Of a stretch of 26,921 nt of DNA, positions 1 through 8,597 are shown one piece after another. The notes under the pieces are model-generated. The model was not told the origin of the DNA, did no database searches, and was given only the letters and a program-made list of their open reading frames with translations. The translations under genes and the position numbers were made by a program. Each line of letters opens with the position of its first letter. Positions within the stretch are counted from its first letter, which is position 1. The stretch is taken from assembly GCA_964368815.1 (NCBI GenBank), contig CAYJDA010000031.1:1-26921 (forward strand). Reading direction: 5' to 3'. Origin of the DNA: CAYJBH01 sp964368815. Its GTDB lineage: Bacteria; Bacillota; Clostridia; Oscillospirales; Ruminococcaceae.

Positions 1-273
1 GTGAGTTAAGCAATATTTCCAATAGCTCCACCGCAGGTGGAGATTATAGCGAGGTTGCCATTTCGAGAAATACATCGTTTTTGCTCGAAGTGCAAAATGC
101 CGAGGAATCGAGGCAAGAGGTCTTTCCAATAGCTCCGGCTTCGCCGGAGATTATTTATATTACCCGAACCTGCCAACACGAAAAATATTGAGTTTTTGCT
201 TGCAAAATAACGAACGACGTGAGTTAAGCAATATTTCCAATAGCTCCGGCTTCGCCGGAGATTATTTATATTA
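1..273. repeat. Cluster of three hairpin-bearing intergenic repeats
   Basis: Three related units share the core TTTCCAATAGCTCC followed by a 7-bp stem with a 3-nt loop. The stems are at 26-32/36-42 (CTCCACC/GGTGGAG, loop GCA), 133-139/143-149 and 244-250/254-260 (both CTCCGGC/GCCGGAG, loop TTC). The second and third units (about 51-162 and 163-273) are each about 111 bp, also share a TTTTTGCT...GCAAAAT stretch, and end in the same ATTATTTATATTA. The first unit is cut by the window edge. The last copy runs into the trmFO stop codon (271-273). No protein-coding signal is seen. It resembles a dispersed REP/MITE-like family; a fourth hairpin copy lies at 23232-23270. The hairpin may also help end trmFO transcription, but no strong T-tract follows it. 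Confidence 0.8.
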
Positions 274-1557
274 ACGTACTAAATATTCGTCGAGCGCCTT
301 TAGCGAGCGTTCGGCGATTTTTTCATATCTTAAACGCTTATCTTTAATTCTTTCGGCAAGTGGCGGAAGCAATCCCATTGCTGCACCCTGAGGCTGAAAG
401 TCTTTATTTTCGGTGAGTATATGCCGCAACAATCCACCCACCATTGTTTCAGCCGGTGGTATTATTGTATTGTTGCCGAGAATTTTGTTATAAACAAATC
501 TTGCCGCAAGCAATCCGCAGGATATGGATTCGCTGTACCCTTCAAATCCGGTTATTCCGCCGGCAAAAAAAATGTTAGCATTATGCTTTAATGAGAGATC
601 TGAATTTAATAATTTAGGACTGTTAATAAAGCTGTTTCGGTGCATAACACCGTACCTCACATATTCGGCATTAGCAAGTGCGGGAATCATACCAAAAACC
701 CTTCGCTGCTCGGGAAACTTTAAATTCGTCTGGCACCCTACAAGGTTATATCTTTTCCCCTCTATATCCTCACGTCGCAGCTGAAGGTTTGCAAAGGGGC
801 GGCGGTCGGTTTTAGGGTCTGTTAATCCTATAGGTTTAAATGGTCCAAATCTGAGGCTGTCAACACCCCGAGATGCCAATATTTCAATCGGCATACAACC
901 TTCATATACCCTATCAAAATCATGAAGCGGCGCACGCTCGGAGTTAATTAAAGCCTCTACGAAACAGTAATACTGTTCTCTATCCAAAGGGCAGTTAATA
1001 TAGTCATCGCCACCTCTTCCATATCTACTCGCAGAAAAATAATGTTCAGCATCTAAGCTTTCTGCCGTAACTATCGGTGCGGCAGCATCATGATAATACA
1101 AAAAACCATCGGTAAGCTTGTTAAGTGCATCTGAAAACGGTGGTTCAGTCATTGGGCCGGTCGCAACAATACATATCCCTTGCGGTATGTCGGAAACAAT
1201 GCGGTGCTGAACATTAACATTGTATCTATTTAAAAGAGCATGAACAGAATTTGAAAACGCTTCCCTTTCAACTGCAAGAGCCCCACCGGCAGGAACCGAG
1301 TTTTGTTTAGCTACCTCAAACAGTTTCCCTCCGAGCATCGTTGCCTCGGCTTTCAATAAACCCGACGCCGATCCGGCTCTTTCTGCTCCAAGACTGTTAG
1401 AACACACAAGCTCGGCAACACCCTCGCTGCTATGAGCCGGAGACATTTTATGAGGTTTCTGCTCAATTAGTGTTACTTCCACCCCTTTTGAGGCAAGATA
1501 TATAGCCGCTTCACAGCCGGCAAGTCCCGCTCCTATTATGGTTACATCATTTTGCAT
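271..1557 (-). CDS. trmFO: FADH2/methylene-THF-dependent tRNA (uracil-54-C5)-methyltransferase
   Basis: TrmFO makes ribothymidine at position 54 of the tRNA T-loop, using methylenetetrahydrofolate as carbon donor and reduced FAD as reductant in the cytoplasm. The 428-residue protein opens with an FAD-binding Rossmann motif (IIGAGLAGCEAA, residues 7-18). It has the family block AELVCSNSLGAERAGSASG, with Cys52 at the place of one conserved catalytic-region cysteine, and the second block EGCMPIE with Cys221. Length matches the family (about 430-440). AGGAA lies just upstream of the ATG, in the 9-bp gap after dut, so it is probably the last gene of the unit cyclo-ligase, flippase, dut, trmFO. Its stop codon lies inside the terminal bases of a hairpin repeat. 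The use of folate fits with the folate gene upstream. Nothing suggests truncation. Confidence 0.96.
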   Translation of the reverse strand: MQNDVTIIGAGLAGCEAAIYLASKGVEVTLIEQKPHKMSPAHSSEGVAELVCSNSLGAERAGSASGLLKAEATMLGGKLFEVAKQNSVPAGGALAVEREAFSNSVHALLNRYNVNVQHRIVSDIPQGICIVATGPMTEPPFSDALNKLTDGFLYYHDAAAPIVTAESLDAEHYFSASRYGRGGDDYINCPLDREQYYCFVEALINSERAPLHDFDRVYEGCMPIEILASRGVDSLRFGPFKPIGLTDPKTDRRPFANLQLRREDIEGKRYNLVGCQTNLKFPEQRRVFGMIPALANAEYVRYGVMHRNSFINSPKLLNSDLSLKHNANIFFAGGITGFEGYSESISCGLLAARFVYNKILGNNTIIPPAETMVGGLLRHILTENKDFQPQGAAMGLLPPLAERIKDKRLRYEKIAERSLKALDEYLVR

Positions 1558-1566
1558 TTATTATTC

Positions 1567-2001
1567 CTATATACCTGTAGATCCAAATCCGCCGCTCCCA
1601 CGTTTTGTTTGCGGCAGTGATAACTTTTCTACAAACCGTCCCTGTATTACCGGTACTATAGCAAGTTGTGCTATCCGCTGATTATGTTCTATAATAAAAT
1701 TATCCTTTGATGAGTTATGTAATGCTACCTTGAGTTCCCCCCTGTAGTCACTATCTATAACTCCAACCGAGTTTGAAAGTGCAATGCCTTTACTCGCAAG
1801 TCCGCTTCGTGCAAATACCAATCCAACATAACCCTCCGGTATTGCAATTGATATTTCGGTTCCAACAAGTATTCTTTCCCCTGCCGGCAGTATAATGTTA
1901 TTTGGGCAATAAGCGAATATGTCTGCCGCGGCTGAACCCTCGGTAGCGTAGGAAAACAATGTCGCATCTTCCTTTAATTTTTTTACAGCTATTTCGGTCA
2001 T
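1567..2001 (-). CDS. dut: dUTP diphosphatase (dUTPase)
   Basis: The enzyme hydrolyses dUTP to dUMP and pyrophosphate. This keeps uracil out of DNA and supplies dUMP for thymidylate synthesis. All five motifs of the homotrimeric dUTPase family are present in the 144-residue protein: AAADIFA (about residue 25), ARSGLAS (about 65), GVIDSDYRGELKV (about 80), RIAQLAI (about 109) and the C-terminal P-loop-like RGSGGFGSTG (about 134-143). Length is normal for a bacterial trimeric dUTPase. The ribosome binding site AAGGAGA lies within the last codons of the upstream flippase, five bases separating the two genes, so translation is probably coupled. A uracil-DNA glycosylase acting on the same problem is encoded elsewhere in the window (13243-13887). 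Confidence 0.97.
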   Translation of the reverse strand: MTEIAVKKLKEDATLFSYATEGSAAADIFAYCPNNIILPAGERILVGTEISIAIPEGYVGLVFARSGLASKGIALSNSVGVIDSDYRGELKVALHNSSKDNFIIEHNQRIAQLAIVPVIQGRFVEKLSLPQTKRGSGGFGSTGI

Positions 2002-2006
2002 GCAGT

Positions 2007-3404
2007 TTATCTCCTTTTTCCTATTATCTTTATTGCTGTTTTTAGCAATGTACCCGTATTAATTGCAACTACTGCGACTACAAGTACTATCGCAGGGAGA
2101 TACCATAATTCCGGCTCGGAAATGACTATTATGCTAAGGGCCGTTAACAGAACTAGATTAATAATCATCTTTAGGATATTAAGTTTTAACTTTAAATATT
2201 GTCGAGTACTTATCGCTCGAATTATAAATACGATTAGGTAGCTTGCTACGGTGGCAAGTGCGGCACCGTATACCCCAAATTTAGGAATCAATATTATATT
2301 AAGTGCAATATTACTACCTGCTCCGGCAAGCATTGTTATTAATGTTACAACGCTTCTTTTTTCCACCATATATATACTGCCAAGGAAGGATACGAAACAG
2401 GAAAAAATAGTTGCCATAATAAGTATCGGAATATATCTCCATGCTTCAAAATATAACTCATCCACAAAGATCATCATGATAAACCTACAAACCAGTATCA
2501 ATCCGGCCGCCGCAACGAAACAAAGCGCTTGCAACCCTGAAAACACCTCGGAAAAAAAGTGTTGTCGTTTTAAAGGATTTTTTTCCGACACCGATGAAAG
2601 TTGCCAAGCCTCGATAAAAATCGTAGAGGCAATGCTGATAATAGTGGGAATTTTATAGGAGGCTGCATAAAGTCCATTCTGAGCTTCTCCAAGAAAATAG
2701 ATTATGAAAAATCTATCCGAAACATTGGTAATCCACCAAAACATCTGGTTTGGTATTAGTGGAAGTGCGTAAAAAAGCATTGCTTTAGTTACGGATTTAT
2801 TAAGTGAGGACAGCCTAAAAAATTTATGCAGGCTTGCAACCGTGAATAAAAACAAACATGAGAGTAGGTCAGACGCCACCACTGCAAGTAAATACCCAGT
2901 TACATCCATACTTAAAACTACTAAAAAAAGCACATTAAATAATATATTAAATATAGTTGAGAGTAGTCCGTCCAGCGCGTACAATCTTAAGTAATGCTGA
3001 GTTCTTACAAACTGGGAAAAAAGTGAGCGCAATAGCGATGTAAATACATACAACAACAAAAGAGGAGCATACTCAGCTACATAACTAACCCTAGAAAAAA
3101 GAGGAATAATGCCGGCAAAAATGCAAAGACCTATAAAAAGCACCACTGCACCGGTGGTAAAAACGCTTCGTCGGCTGTAGTGTCTATCCAGTCCAAACCT
3201 TACCACCGAATGCATTATTCCAATCGAAACTATGGGTAATAGTAAATTTGCGGTTTGAACCAACATGTCAGCACGTCCGAAAGATTCCGGCGACAAAACT
3301 CTCGTATAAAGTGGTAACAGAAAAAATACCAATAGCTTAGAGCTAAAGGTACTCACCGCAAGCAACACAGTGTTTGTTGCTAATTTACGGTATTGGTTTC
3401 CCAT
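2007..3404 (-). CDS. Polysaccharide biosynthesis-type flippase (MOP/Wzx-like)
   Basis: A 465-residue, very hydrophobic protein with about 12-14 predicted membrane segments. It starts with an N-terminal block typical of Wzx/RfbX members of the MOP superfamily: NTVLLAVSTFSSKLLVFFLL followed by PLYTRVLSPESFGRADML. Such proteins flip lipid-linked oligosaccharides across the cytoplasmic membrane. A late segment reads ILIPKFGVYGAALATVASYL, again typical of the family. The start overlaps the end of the cyclo-ligase gene by 25 bp, with GAGG just upstream of the ATG, and dut follows after five bases. No glycan synthesis cluster surrounds it; a GT2 glycosyltransferase is encoded upstream in the neighbouring unit. 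The substrate (teichoic acid, capsule or flagellar glycan precursor) cannot be told, and a spore-related role is also possible in clostridia. Confidence 0.85.
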   Translation of the reverse strand: MGNQYRKLATNTVLLAVSTFSSKLLVFFLLPLYTRVLSPESFGRADMLVQTANLLLPIVSIGIMHSVVRFGLDRHYSRRSVFTTGAVVLFIGLCIFAGIIPLFSRVSYVAEYAPLLLLYVFTSLLRSLFSQFVRTQHYLRLYALDGLLSTIFNILFNVLFLVVLSMDVTGYLLAVVASDLLSCLFLFTVASLHKFFRLSSLNKSVTKAMLFYALPLIPNQMFWWITNVSDRFFIIYFLGEAQNGLYAASYKIPTIISIASTIFIEAWQLSSVSEKNPLKRQHFFSEVFSGLQALCFVAAAGLILVCRFIMMIFVDELYFEAWRYIPILIMATIFSCFVSFLGSIYMVEKRSVVTLITMLAGAGSNIALNIILIPKFGVYGAALATVASYLIVFIIRAISTRQYLKLKLNILKMIINLVLLTALSIIVISEPELWYLPAIVLVVAVVAINTGTLLKTAIKIIGKRR

Positions 3405-3946
3405 AACACCTCATTTTCGGTTACTATGCAATCGGGCTTCATATCGTGTGGTTCATATGGTATCTTTTGCACCAACAATTTATCGTAACAAAGGCAGATT
3501 GTTAAACAGTTTGTTGATGATAGTAAATGGTCGTAATATCCGCCACCACGTCCCAATCTGTAACCACTAATGTCGCAGGATACACATGGAAATACAATGG
3601 CAGAAAGCTCACTGTTCATAATTGCCGGTAACGAATTATCTGGGGCGGGTATTCCATACCGCCCCGGAACCATCATATTCATGTCTGAAATAACTACAGG
3701 AGAAATTTCACCTATGACATCGCATCTCGGAAGTGCCAACCTGTTTTGAGATATTAGTACTTTTAACAGCAACTCGGTTGACGGCTCTCTTGCAGTGCTC
3801 GCGTAACAAAGTACTATGCCATCTTCCGGTAGAAGTTCCAGAACTTTTTGTTCGATAATTTTGTCTGCCGATTGTTTATATTCGCTCGTTAGCTCTATCC
3901 TTGCCGAATTTATTCTTATCTTTTCCTTCAGACGCTGTGTCCTCAT
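3380..3946 (-). CDS. 5-formyltetrahydrofolate cyclo-ligase (MTHF synthetase)
   Basis: This ATP-dependent enzyme turns 5-formyl-THF into 5,10-methenyl-THF, feeding one-carbon units back to purine and thymidylate synthesis. The family's ATP/phosphate-binding block is visible as DISGYRLGRGGGYYDHLL near residue 134, and the N-terminal helix begins MRTQRLKEKIR. The reading frame extends to a TTG at 3979, but a strong AAGGAGG lies 8 bases before the ATG at 3944-3946, inside that extension. I therefore start here, giving 188 residues, the usual family length. The 3' end overlaps the flippase start by 25 bp. It appears to be the first gene of the unit cyclo-ligase, flippase, dut, trmFO, with a promoter at 3992-4021. 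Confidence 0.9.
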   Translation of the reverse strand: MRTQRLKEKIRINSARIELTSEYKQSADKIIEQKVLELLPEDGIVLCYASTAREPSTELLLKVLISQNRLALPRCDVIGEISPVVISDMNMMVPGRYGIPAPDNSLPAIMNSELSAIVFPCVSCDISGYRLGRGGGYYDHLLSSTNCLTICLCYDKLLVQKIPYEPHDMKPDCIVTENEVLWETNTVN

Positions 3947-3991
3947 TGGCAATGCCTCCTTGACAATTATAAAAAACAAGCTCCTACCGGT

Positions 3992-4021
3992 ATTATACTT
4001 TGGCTATACTACCCGCTACAA
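3992..4021 (-). promoter_or_regulatory. Probable sigma-A promoter of the cyclo-ligase/flippase/dut/trmFO unit
   Basis: On the minus strand TTGTAG (4021-4016) and TATAAT (3997-3992) are 18 bp apart, about 45 bases upstream of the cyclo-ligase ATG in the 108-bp gap after purC. The -10 is perfect and the -35 is weak (first three bases). Confidence 0.5.
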
Positions 4022-4054
4022 TTAAAAATATTCAATGTTAACTTTAATATAGAT

Positions 4055-4753
4055 TTATTTTTCTATACGGCTGAGTACGTCTCTATATCCTTCTAAAACA
4101 TCACCAAGGTCACGACGGAAACGGTCTTTATCAAGCTTCTCACCTGTCTTCATATCCCAGAAACGGCAAGAGTCCGGAGATATTTCATCGCACAGAATTA
4201 TTTCACCATCAAATCGACCAAACTCCAATTTAAAGTCGACAAGTCTTATTCCGGTTGCCGCAAACATTTCACTCATTATTTCGTTCACCTTAAGTGCGTC
4301 TGCGCTCATCTTTGCAAGTTCTTCCTCAGTAGCAAGGTTAATTGCAGTTATTTGACTGTTGTTAATCATGGGGTCATTCAGCTCATCACTTTTATAGCTA
4401 AACTCAACAATAATATTAGAAAGTTCGGTACCTTCGGCTACTCCAAATCTACGGGAAAAACTACCTGCAGCAACGTTACGGATAATTACTTCTACCATAA
4501 CAATTTCAGCATTTTTTACAAGAAATTCTGTTTCGCTAAGGCGACGAATACGATGTGTTTTAACTCCGCTTTTCTCTAATTTATCAAAAATAATCTCGGA
4601 AATTTCGGCATTTAAAAGGCCCTTACCCTCTAACTCTGCTTTCTTTTCCCCGTTAAACGCTGTTGCTGTATCCTTATAACGAATAACAACGCTGCTATCA
4701 TCCTCTCCTGTTAGTATAATTTTAGATTTTCCTTCATAAAGTTTTTCGTACAT
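4055..4753 (-). CDS. purC: Phosphoribosylaminoimidazole-succinocarboxamide (SAICAR) synthase
   Basis: PurC joins aspartate to CAIR with ATP to give SAICAR in de novo purine synthesis; PurB, encoded in the same unit, removes fumarate from that product. The 232-residue protein starts MYEKLYEGKSKII, has the nucleotide-binding start of the family and the two signature regions LVDFKLEFG (about residue 172) and DEISPDSCRFWD (about 190-201). Length is typical of the short bacterial form. AAGGAG precedes the ATG by 5-6 bases. It lies 21 bp downstream of the TPR glycosyltransferase gene, so it is probably transcribed from the purB promoter. Confidence 0.97.
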   Translation of the reverse strand: MYEKLYEGKSKIILTGEDDSSVVIRYKDTATAFNGEKKAELEGKGLLNAEISEIIFDKLEKSGVKTHRIRRLSETEFLVKNAEIVMVEVIIRNVAAGSFSRRFGVAEGTELSNIIVEFSYKSDELNDPMINNSQITAINLATEEELAKMSADALKVNEIMSEMFAATGIRLVDFKLEFGRFDGEIILCDEISPDSCRFWDMKTGEKLDKDRFRRDLGDVLEGYRDVLSRIEK

Positions 4754-4774
4754 TTTTTCTCCTTATCAATTATT

Positions 4775-6928
4775 TTATTTTAGTTTCTGTTTTATTTTTG
4801 CAACCTCTGGGTTGTTAGGCATTAGCACCGACAGCTGATTAATAATCATTTCGGCCTCTCGGCTTTTGCCAAGCATAATAAATTCTTCAGCTTTTGCTAA
4901 CAGCATATTACCAAGCTGAATAAACTCTTTCTGCTCACCTGTAAGGTTATCATTTTTTTTGTCGCTTTCCTTCATTATGTCCTGAAGAACAAATTCTATA
5001 TTTATATAAAATTCTTCCTGAACTCTGAGTGCTTCACGCAACTTTTTAACGGCACCTATATTGTCGTTTCCTGCGCGGAGTTCTTTTGAGTCATTCATGA
5101 GTTTTGCAAATTTGTATTTATTCGGGATATAATTTATATTTTCATCGGTTAACATTTGCGGGTTAAAAATAATCTGTGTCTCGATATAGTTTGCGTTGCA
5201 AAATTCTTCGAACAATTTTTTCAGTTCATCAATAGGCAGAAGATTAATTGCTAACGACACATAACACAGTGCTGAGTAAAGCCTTATCTGAGCCTGATGC
5301 GTAGGCATTCCGTTAGCCTTTATGTATTTCGGAATAATATCTCCAAGCTCTTCATATCTTCCTCCTGCAACTATACAATAATGATCTATCGAGGCGTAAT
5401 TATCAATCAAATCCAATACATCCTGATAACCTGATCCATCTTTTATCATAAGGTATATGATATCCGGAATTATTCCCCTGTAGCTTTCTCTTGCATAATT
5501 GAGTAAATCTTTGTAACTACACTCTCCTTTTAAGGCTTTAAAAAGCATTGTGAAGGCTGTTTCCTTTTCTGCAAAATCTTTAGAAAAACTTTTAGTTATC
5601 AAGCTTCTCTGGTAGCCATTTTTCATAAGTTGTTGCAGATTTCCCACAAAAACTCCAACCATTTCAGCTCTGTTAAACAACTCGCAGTAAACAACAGTGG
5701 CAAGCTGATAATCTCGTTCAAATCGGCAATAGTCAATAACAAATTCAGCACCCGGTATCTGGTTTCTGAGAAGTGTTACTTCTTTAAAGTCCACAATTTT
5801 GGTTATATTTTTCATATCATCGGATTCACCAAGCTGATACCTGCTATAGGCATGTAAACATTTCATATGAACAACATGACCATCTGTAATATAGTTTTGG
5901 GGATTCATAGCAGCATCGCCGGTTGCAAAGGTGTTGGCTTTAATCATATCAACAGCACGAAGATAATGATTGGCGGCAATTTTAGCGGTAGAATAGTCCT
6001 TTTGATTGTAAGCTTCAATTGCTGTTTTAAAGCTGCAGTCAATATCGCTGTTAAAAATTTTATCACGCGAAGCTATCATATCAAGTAGTTCTTGCCGCGC
6101 AGATAAATAGTGTGAACAACGAAGGTATGTTAGTATTTTAAAGCTAATAAAAATAACTTTATAATGTTCATACTGCGAGAGTTCTATTCCATGATTTATA
6201 TAGGAGAGCTGTCGCTTAAGTTCTACATCATCGCCGGTGAACTCCCTAATATAATGAATAAGGTAGTGAATGCTATCCGGCTCTTTTTCAAGACAACTTT
6301 CCAGCATCGTGGTATTTCGTCTTTGTTTGTTTCTTAGCTGTTCCTTTGTTAGGTCGTCGGAATAGCCATAGTGTATACACAGCGCATCGCTAATCTTATA
6401 CCCAAAAAACCCTTCCCTTACCGGCAGGCTTTCATGAACCATATAATTAAATTCCATCCCGGGATATATGCGATGAATTCTAAACAGAAATGCATCCATA
6501 TATGAGTTACCACTTCGCTTGAGCATGTTTCGAATATTATATGCTGCATACGCAATATTTTTTGGATGTTCGGTTAATACAAAGGCCTCTATCCCATCTG
6601 TATTTTCAAAGATTTCATCGGCATCAATATACATAAACCAAACGCCGTTAGCACGGCGAAGACTTTCGTTTCGTGCGGCAGAAAAATCGTTGTTCCATTC
6701 GTAGTTAAAAACCTTATCGGTATATTGCTTTGCAATTTCTATCGTATTATCAGTCGAGCCGGTATCAATAATTATCAGCTCTCCGTTAGTGTTTTTTAGA
6801 AGTTTTTGAATGGATTCGAGACAGCGTCCGAGAAATCGTTCCTCATTTTTAACAATCATACCTATCGAAAGGTAAACCTTGTCAGCCTTAGCTGCTACAG
6901 CATTTACTTTTCTGACATTTGCTTTCAT
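4775..6928 (-). CDS. Large family-2 glycosyltransferase with TPR-like C-terminal region
   Basis: A 717-residue protein with an N-terminal GT-A/GT2 domain: LSIGMIVKNEERFLGRCLES (about 20-39), IIIDTGSTDNT (52-62) for nucleotide-sugar binding, and YIDADE (100-105), the DxD-type metal motif. The long helical remainder resembles tetratricopeptide repeats; the clearest unit is at the C terminus (about 672-717). This layout is seen in protein-modifying glycosyltransferases (SunS-like and flagellin-modifying types) and in cell-surface glycan enzymes. No membrane segment or signal peptide is obvious, so it is probably cytoplasmic. It lies 28 bp after purB and 21 bp before purC, an unusual guest in a purine unit. 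The acceptor is unknown; a flagellin gene at 13914 is one candidate, by inference only. The start has AAAGGAA 8 bases upstream. Confidence 0.85.
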   Translation of the reverse strand: MKANVRKVNAVAAKADKVYLSIGMIVKNEERFLGRCLESIQKLLKNTNGELIIIDTGSTDNTIEIAKQYTDKVFNYEWNNDFSAARNESLRRANGVWFMYIDADEIFENTDGIEAFVLTEHPKNIAYAAYNIRNMLKRSGNSYMDAFLFRIHRIYPGMEFNYMVHESLPVREGFFGYKISDALCIHYGYSDDLTKEQLRNKQRRNTTMLESCLEKEPDSIHYLIHYIREFTGDDVELKRQLSYINHGIELSQYEHYKVIFISFKILTYLRCSHYLSARQELLDMIASRDKIFNSDIDCSFKTAIEAYNQKDYSTAKIAANHYLRAVDMIKANTFATGDAAMNPQNYITDGHVVHMKCLHAYSRYQLGESDDMKNITKIVDFKEVTLLRNQIPGAEFVIDYCRFERDYQLATVVYCELFNRAEMVGVFVGNLQQLMKNGYQRSLITKSFSKDFAEKETAFTMLFKALKGECSYKDLLNYARESYRGIIPDIIYLMIKDGSGYQDVLDLIDNYASIDHYCIVAGGRYEELGDIIPKYIKANGMPTHQAQIRLYSALCYVSLAINLLPIDELKKLFEEFCNANYIETQIIFNPQMLTDENINYIPNKYKFAKLMNDSKELRAGNDNIGAVKKLREALRVQEEFYINIEFVLQDIMKESDKKNDNLTGEQKEFIQLGNMLLAKAEEFIMLGKSREAEMIINQLSVLMPNNPEVAKIKQKLK

Positions 6929-6956
6929 TTCGTTTTCCTTTCAGTTGAAAATGGAA

Positions 6957-8381
6957 TTAAACTCTAAGCTCAATATTATCTTCGCCAACAATATTTTCAG
7001 CTTTTATTATCTCATCAACATTCTTTAAAAATTCTTCTGTTTGAAGTTGAGCTATTCCAACAAAGTTGCTATTCGCAATAATAGCTTCCATTTCACCAAG
7101 CGTTAATCCGAATCCTTCATCTCGAGCCATACGATTAAGTAAATCTCCGTTTTCGCCCTCCTTAATTGCAGTGGCGGCGGCAACCGAGTGCTTTCGGATT
7201 AGCTCGTGTATTTCCTGCCTATCCCTACCCTGTTTTACACAGTGCATAAGTATGTTTTCGGTAGCCATAAAGGGTAGTTCCTCATCAAGCCTACGCTTAA
7301 TCACCTTTGGAAACACCCTTAACCCTCCAATGATATTATTATAGATAAGCAGGATGGAATCCACAGCTAAAAAAGCCTCCGAAATTGAAATTCTCCGGTT
7401 TGCAGAATCGTCTAAAGTTCTCTCAAACCATTGAGAAGAGGATGTAAGGGCGGGGTTAAGTGTATCCACCATAACATATCGAGCTAAGGAAGCAATTCGT
7501 TCAGAACGCATTGGATTTCTTTTATATGCCATTGCCGACGAGCCTACCTGCCCCGATTCGAACGGTTCCTCAACCTCACGAAGATTTGATAACAGACGGA
7601 TATCGTTAGAAAATTTATAACTGCTCTGTGCAATGCCGGAAAGCACCGACATTATGTAATAATCAACCTTGCGGGAATAGGTCTGCCCACCAACCTTATA
7701 AACGGAATTAAAATTCATTCGTTTTGCGATAAGCTGCTCTAACATTATCGCCTTTTGGGCATCACCTTCAAAGAGTGAAACAAAGCTTGCGGCTGTTCCG
7801 GTTGTTCCCTTGCATCCAAAAAACTTAAGATTATCTATAACAAAATTAAGTTGCTCGAGATCCAATAAAAGCTCATTAATCCATAATGTAGCCCTTTTTC
7901 CTACTGTCGTGGGCTGAGCCGGCTGAAAATGTGTAAAAGCAAGGCAAGCTAAACTCTTATGTTGATCAGAAAATTCTACTGCTTTTTTAATGCAGGCAAT
8001 CAGTCTCCTTTTAATAACCAACAATGCTTCGCGTTGAACCAAAATATCGGTGTTGTCCCCAACATAGCTGGAGGTAGCACCAAGATGAATTATAGGTCTT
8101 GCTTTGGGACAGCAGTCGCCATAGGTGTGAATATGTGCCATAACATCATGCCTTAGCTCTTTTTCATAGCGAGAGGCTGCTTCAAAATCGATGTTATCAA
8201 GATTAGCTTCCATCTCAGCAATCTGTTCATCGGTAATATCAAGACCCAGTTCCTTCTCACTCTGTGCAAGCGCTACCCAAAGTCTTCTCCAATACCCGAA
8301 CTTTTTATTTGATGAAAAAATTTCCTGCATTTCATCACTTGCATACCGCCCCGAAAGCGGACTTTCATATCGGTTGTGCAT
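6957..8381 (-). CDS. purB: Adenylosuccinate lyase
   Basis: PurB splits fumarate from SAICAR and from adenylosuccinate, acting twice in AMP synthesis. The 474-residue sequence contains the fumarase/aspartase superfamily signature as SSAMAYKRNPMRSERIASLA (about 281-300), with the flexible serine loop, plus the substrate-binding segments HLGATSSYVGDN (about 103) and TGTAASF. Length fits the longer eukaryote-like PurB group found in clostridia. It is the first gene of the unit with the glycosyltransferase and purC; a promoter with a perfect -10 lies at 8421-8450, followed by GAGGGA before the ATG. No purine riboswitch is apparent in the short leader. Confidence 0.96.
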   Translation of the reverse strand: MHNRYESPLSGRYASDEMQEIFSSNKKFGYWRRLWVALAQSEKELGLDITDEQIAEMEANLDNIDFEAASRYEKELRHDVMAHIHTYGDCCPKARPIIHLGATSSYVGDNTDILVQREALLVIKRRLIACIKKAVEFSDQHKSLACLAFTHFQPAQPTTVGKRATLWINELLLDLEQLNFVIDNLKFFGCKGTTGTAASFVSLFEGDAQKAIMLEQLIAKRMNFNSVYKVGGQTYSRKVDYYIMSVLSGIAQSSYKFSNDIRLLSNLREVEEPFESGQVGSSAMAYKRNPMRSERIASLARYVMVDTLNPALTSSSQWFERTLDDSANRRISISEAFLAVDSILLIYNNIIGGLRVFPKVIKRRLDEELPFMATENILMHCVKQGRDRQEIHELIRKHSVAAATAIKEGENGDLLNRMARDEGFGLTLGEMEAIIANSNFVGIAQLQTEEFLKNVDEIIKAENIVGEDNIELRV

Positions 8382-8420
8382 TTTTTTATTTATCCCTCAC
8401 CTTAAAATAGATTTAGTGTA

Positions 8421-8450
8421 ATTATACCATATTATGTATCAAAAAGTAAA
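8421..8450 (-). promoter_or_regulatory. Probable sigma-A promoter of the purB unit
   Basis: On the minus strand TTTACT (8450-8445) and TATAAT (8426-8421) are 18 bp apart, about 40 bases upstream of the purB ATG. It is divergent from the ilvA promoter in the same 216-bp intergenic region. Confidence 0.55.
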
Positions 8451-8509
8451 TAACCGATACTAAAAAGAGTAAAACATTTTTATTCAACTTTAACCACCAA
8501 TGCATAAGC

Positions 8510-8538
8510 TTGACATTTCGTGTAATTTGCTATATAGT
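8510..8538 (+). promoter_or_regulatory. Strong sigma-A promoter of ilvA
   Basis: TTGACA (8510-8515) and TATAGT (8533-8538) are separated by exactly 17 bp. Transcription would start near 8545, leaving a leader of about 50 nt before the TTG start. No T-box or leader-peptide attenuator is recognisable in so short a leader. Confidence 0.75.
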
Positions 8539-8597
8539 GTAATGGTGGATTGTTATATAATTTTGAGTCATAATTATAACAAAGAAAGGAATCAGTC

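Noticed and set aside
1..273. Possible CRISPR array at the left edge
   Set aside because: The repeats are diverged, hairpin-centred and about 111 bp in period, and the intervening sequences resemble each other, so they are not spacers. No cas gene is present.
3947..3979. TTG start for the cyclo-ligase 11 codons upstream
   Set aside because: The strong AAGGAGG lies inside that extension and points to the ATG at 3946.
8382..8597. Purine riboswitch or T-box leader in the purB/ilvA intergenic region
   Set aside because: Both leaders are about 50 nt or shorter and show no conserved riboswitch or T-box sequence.
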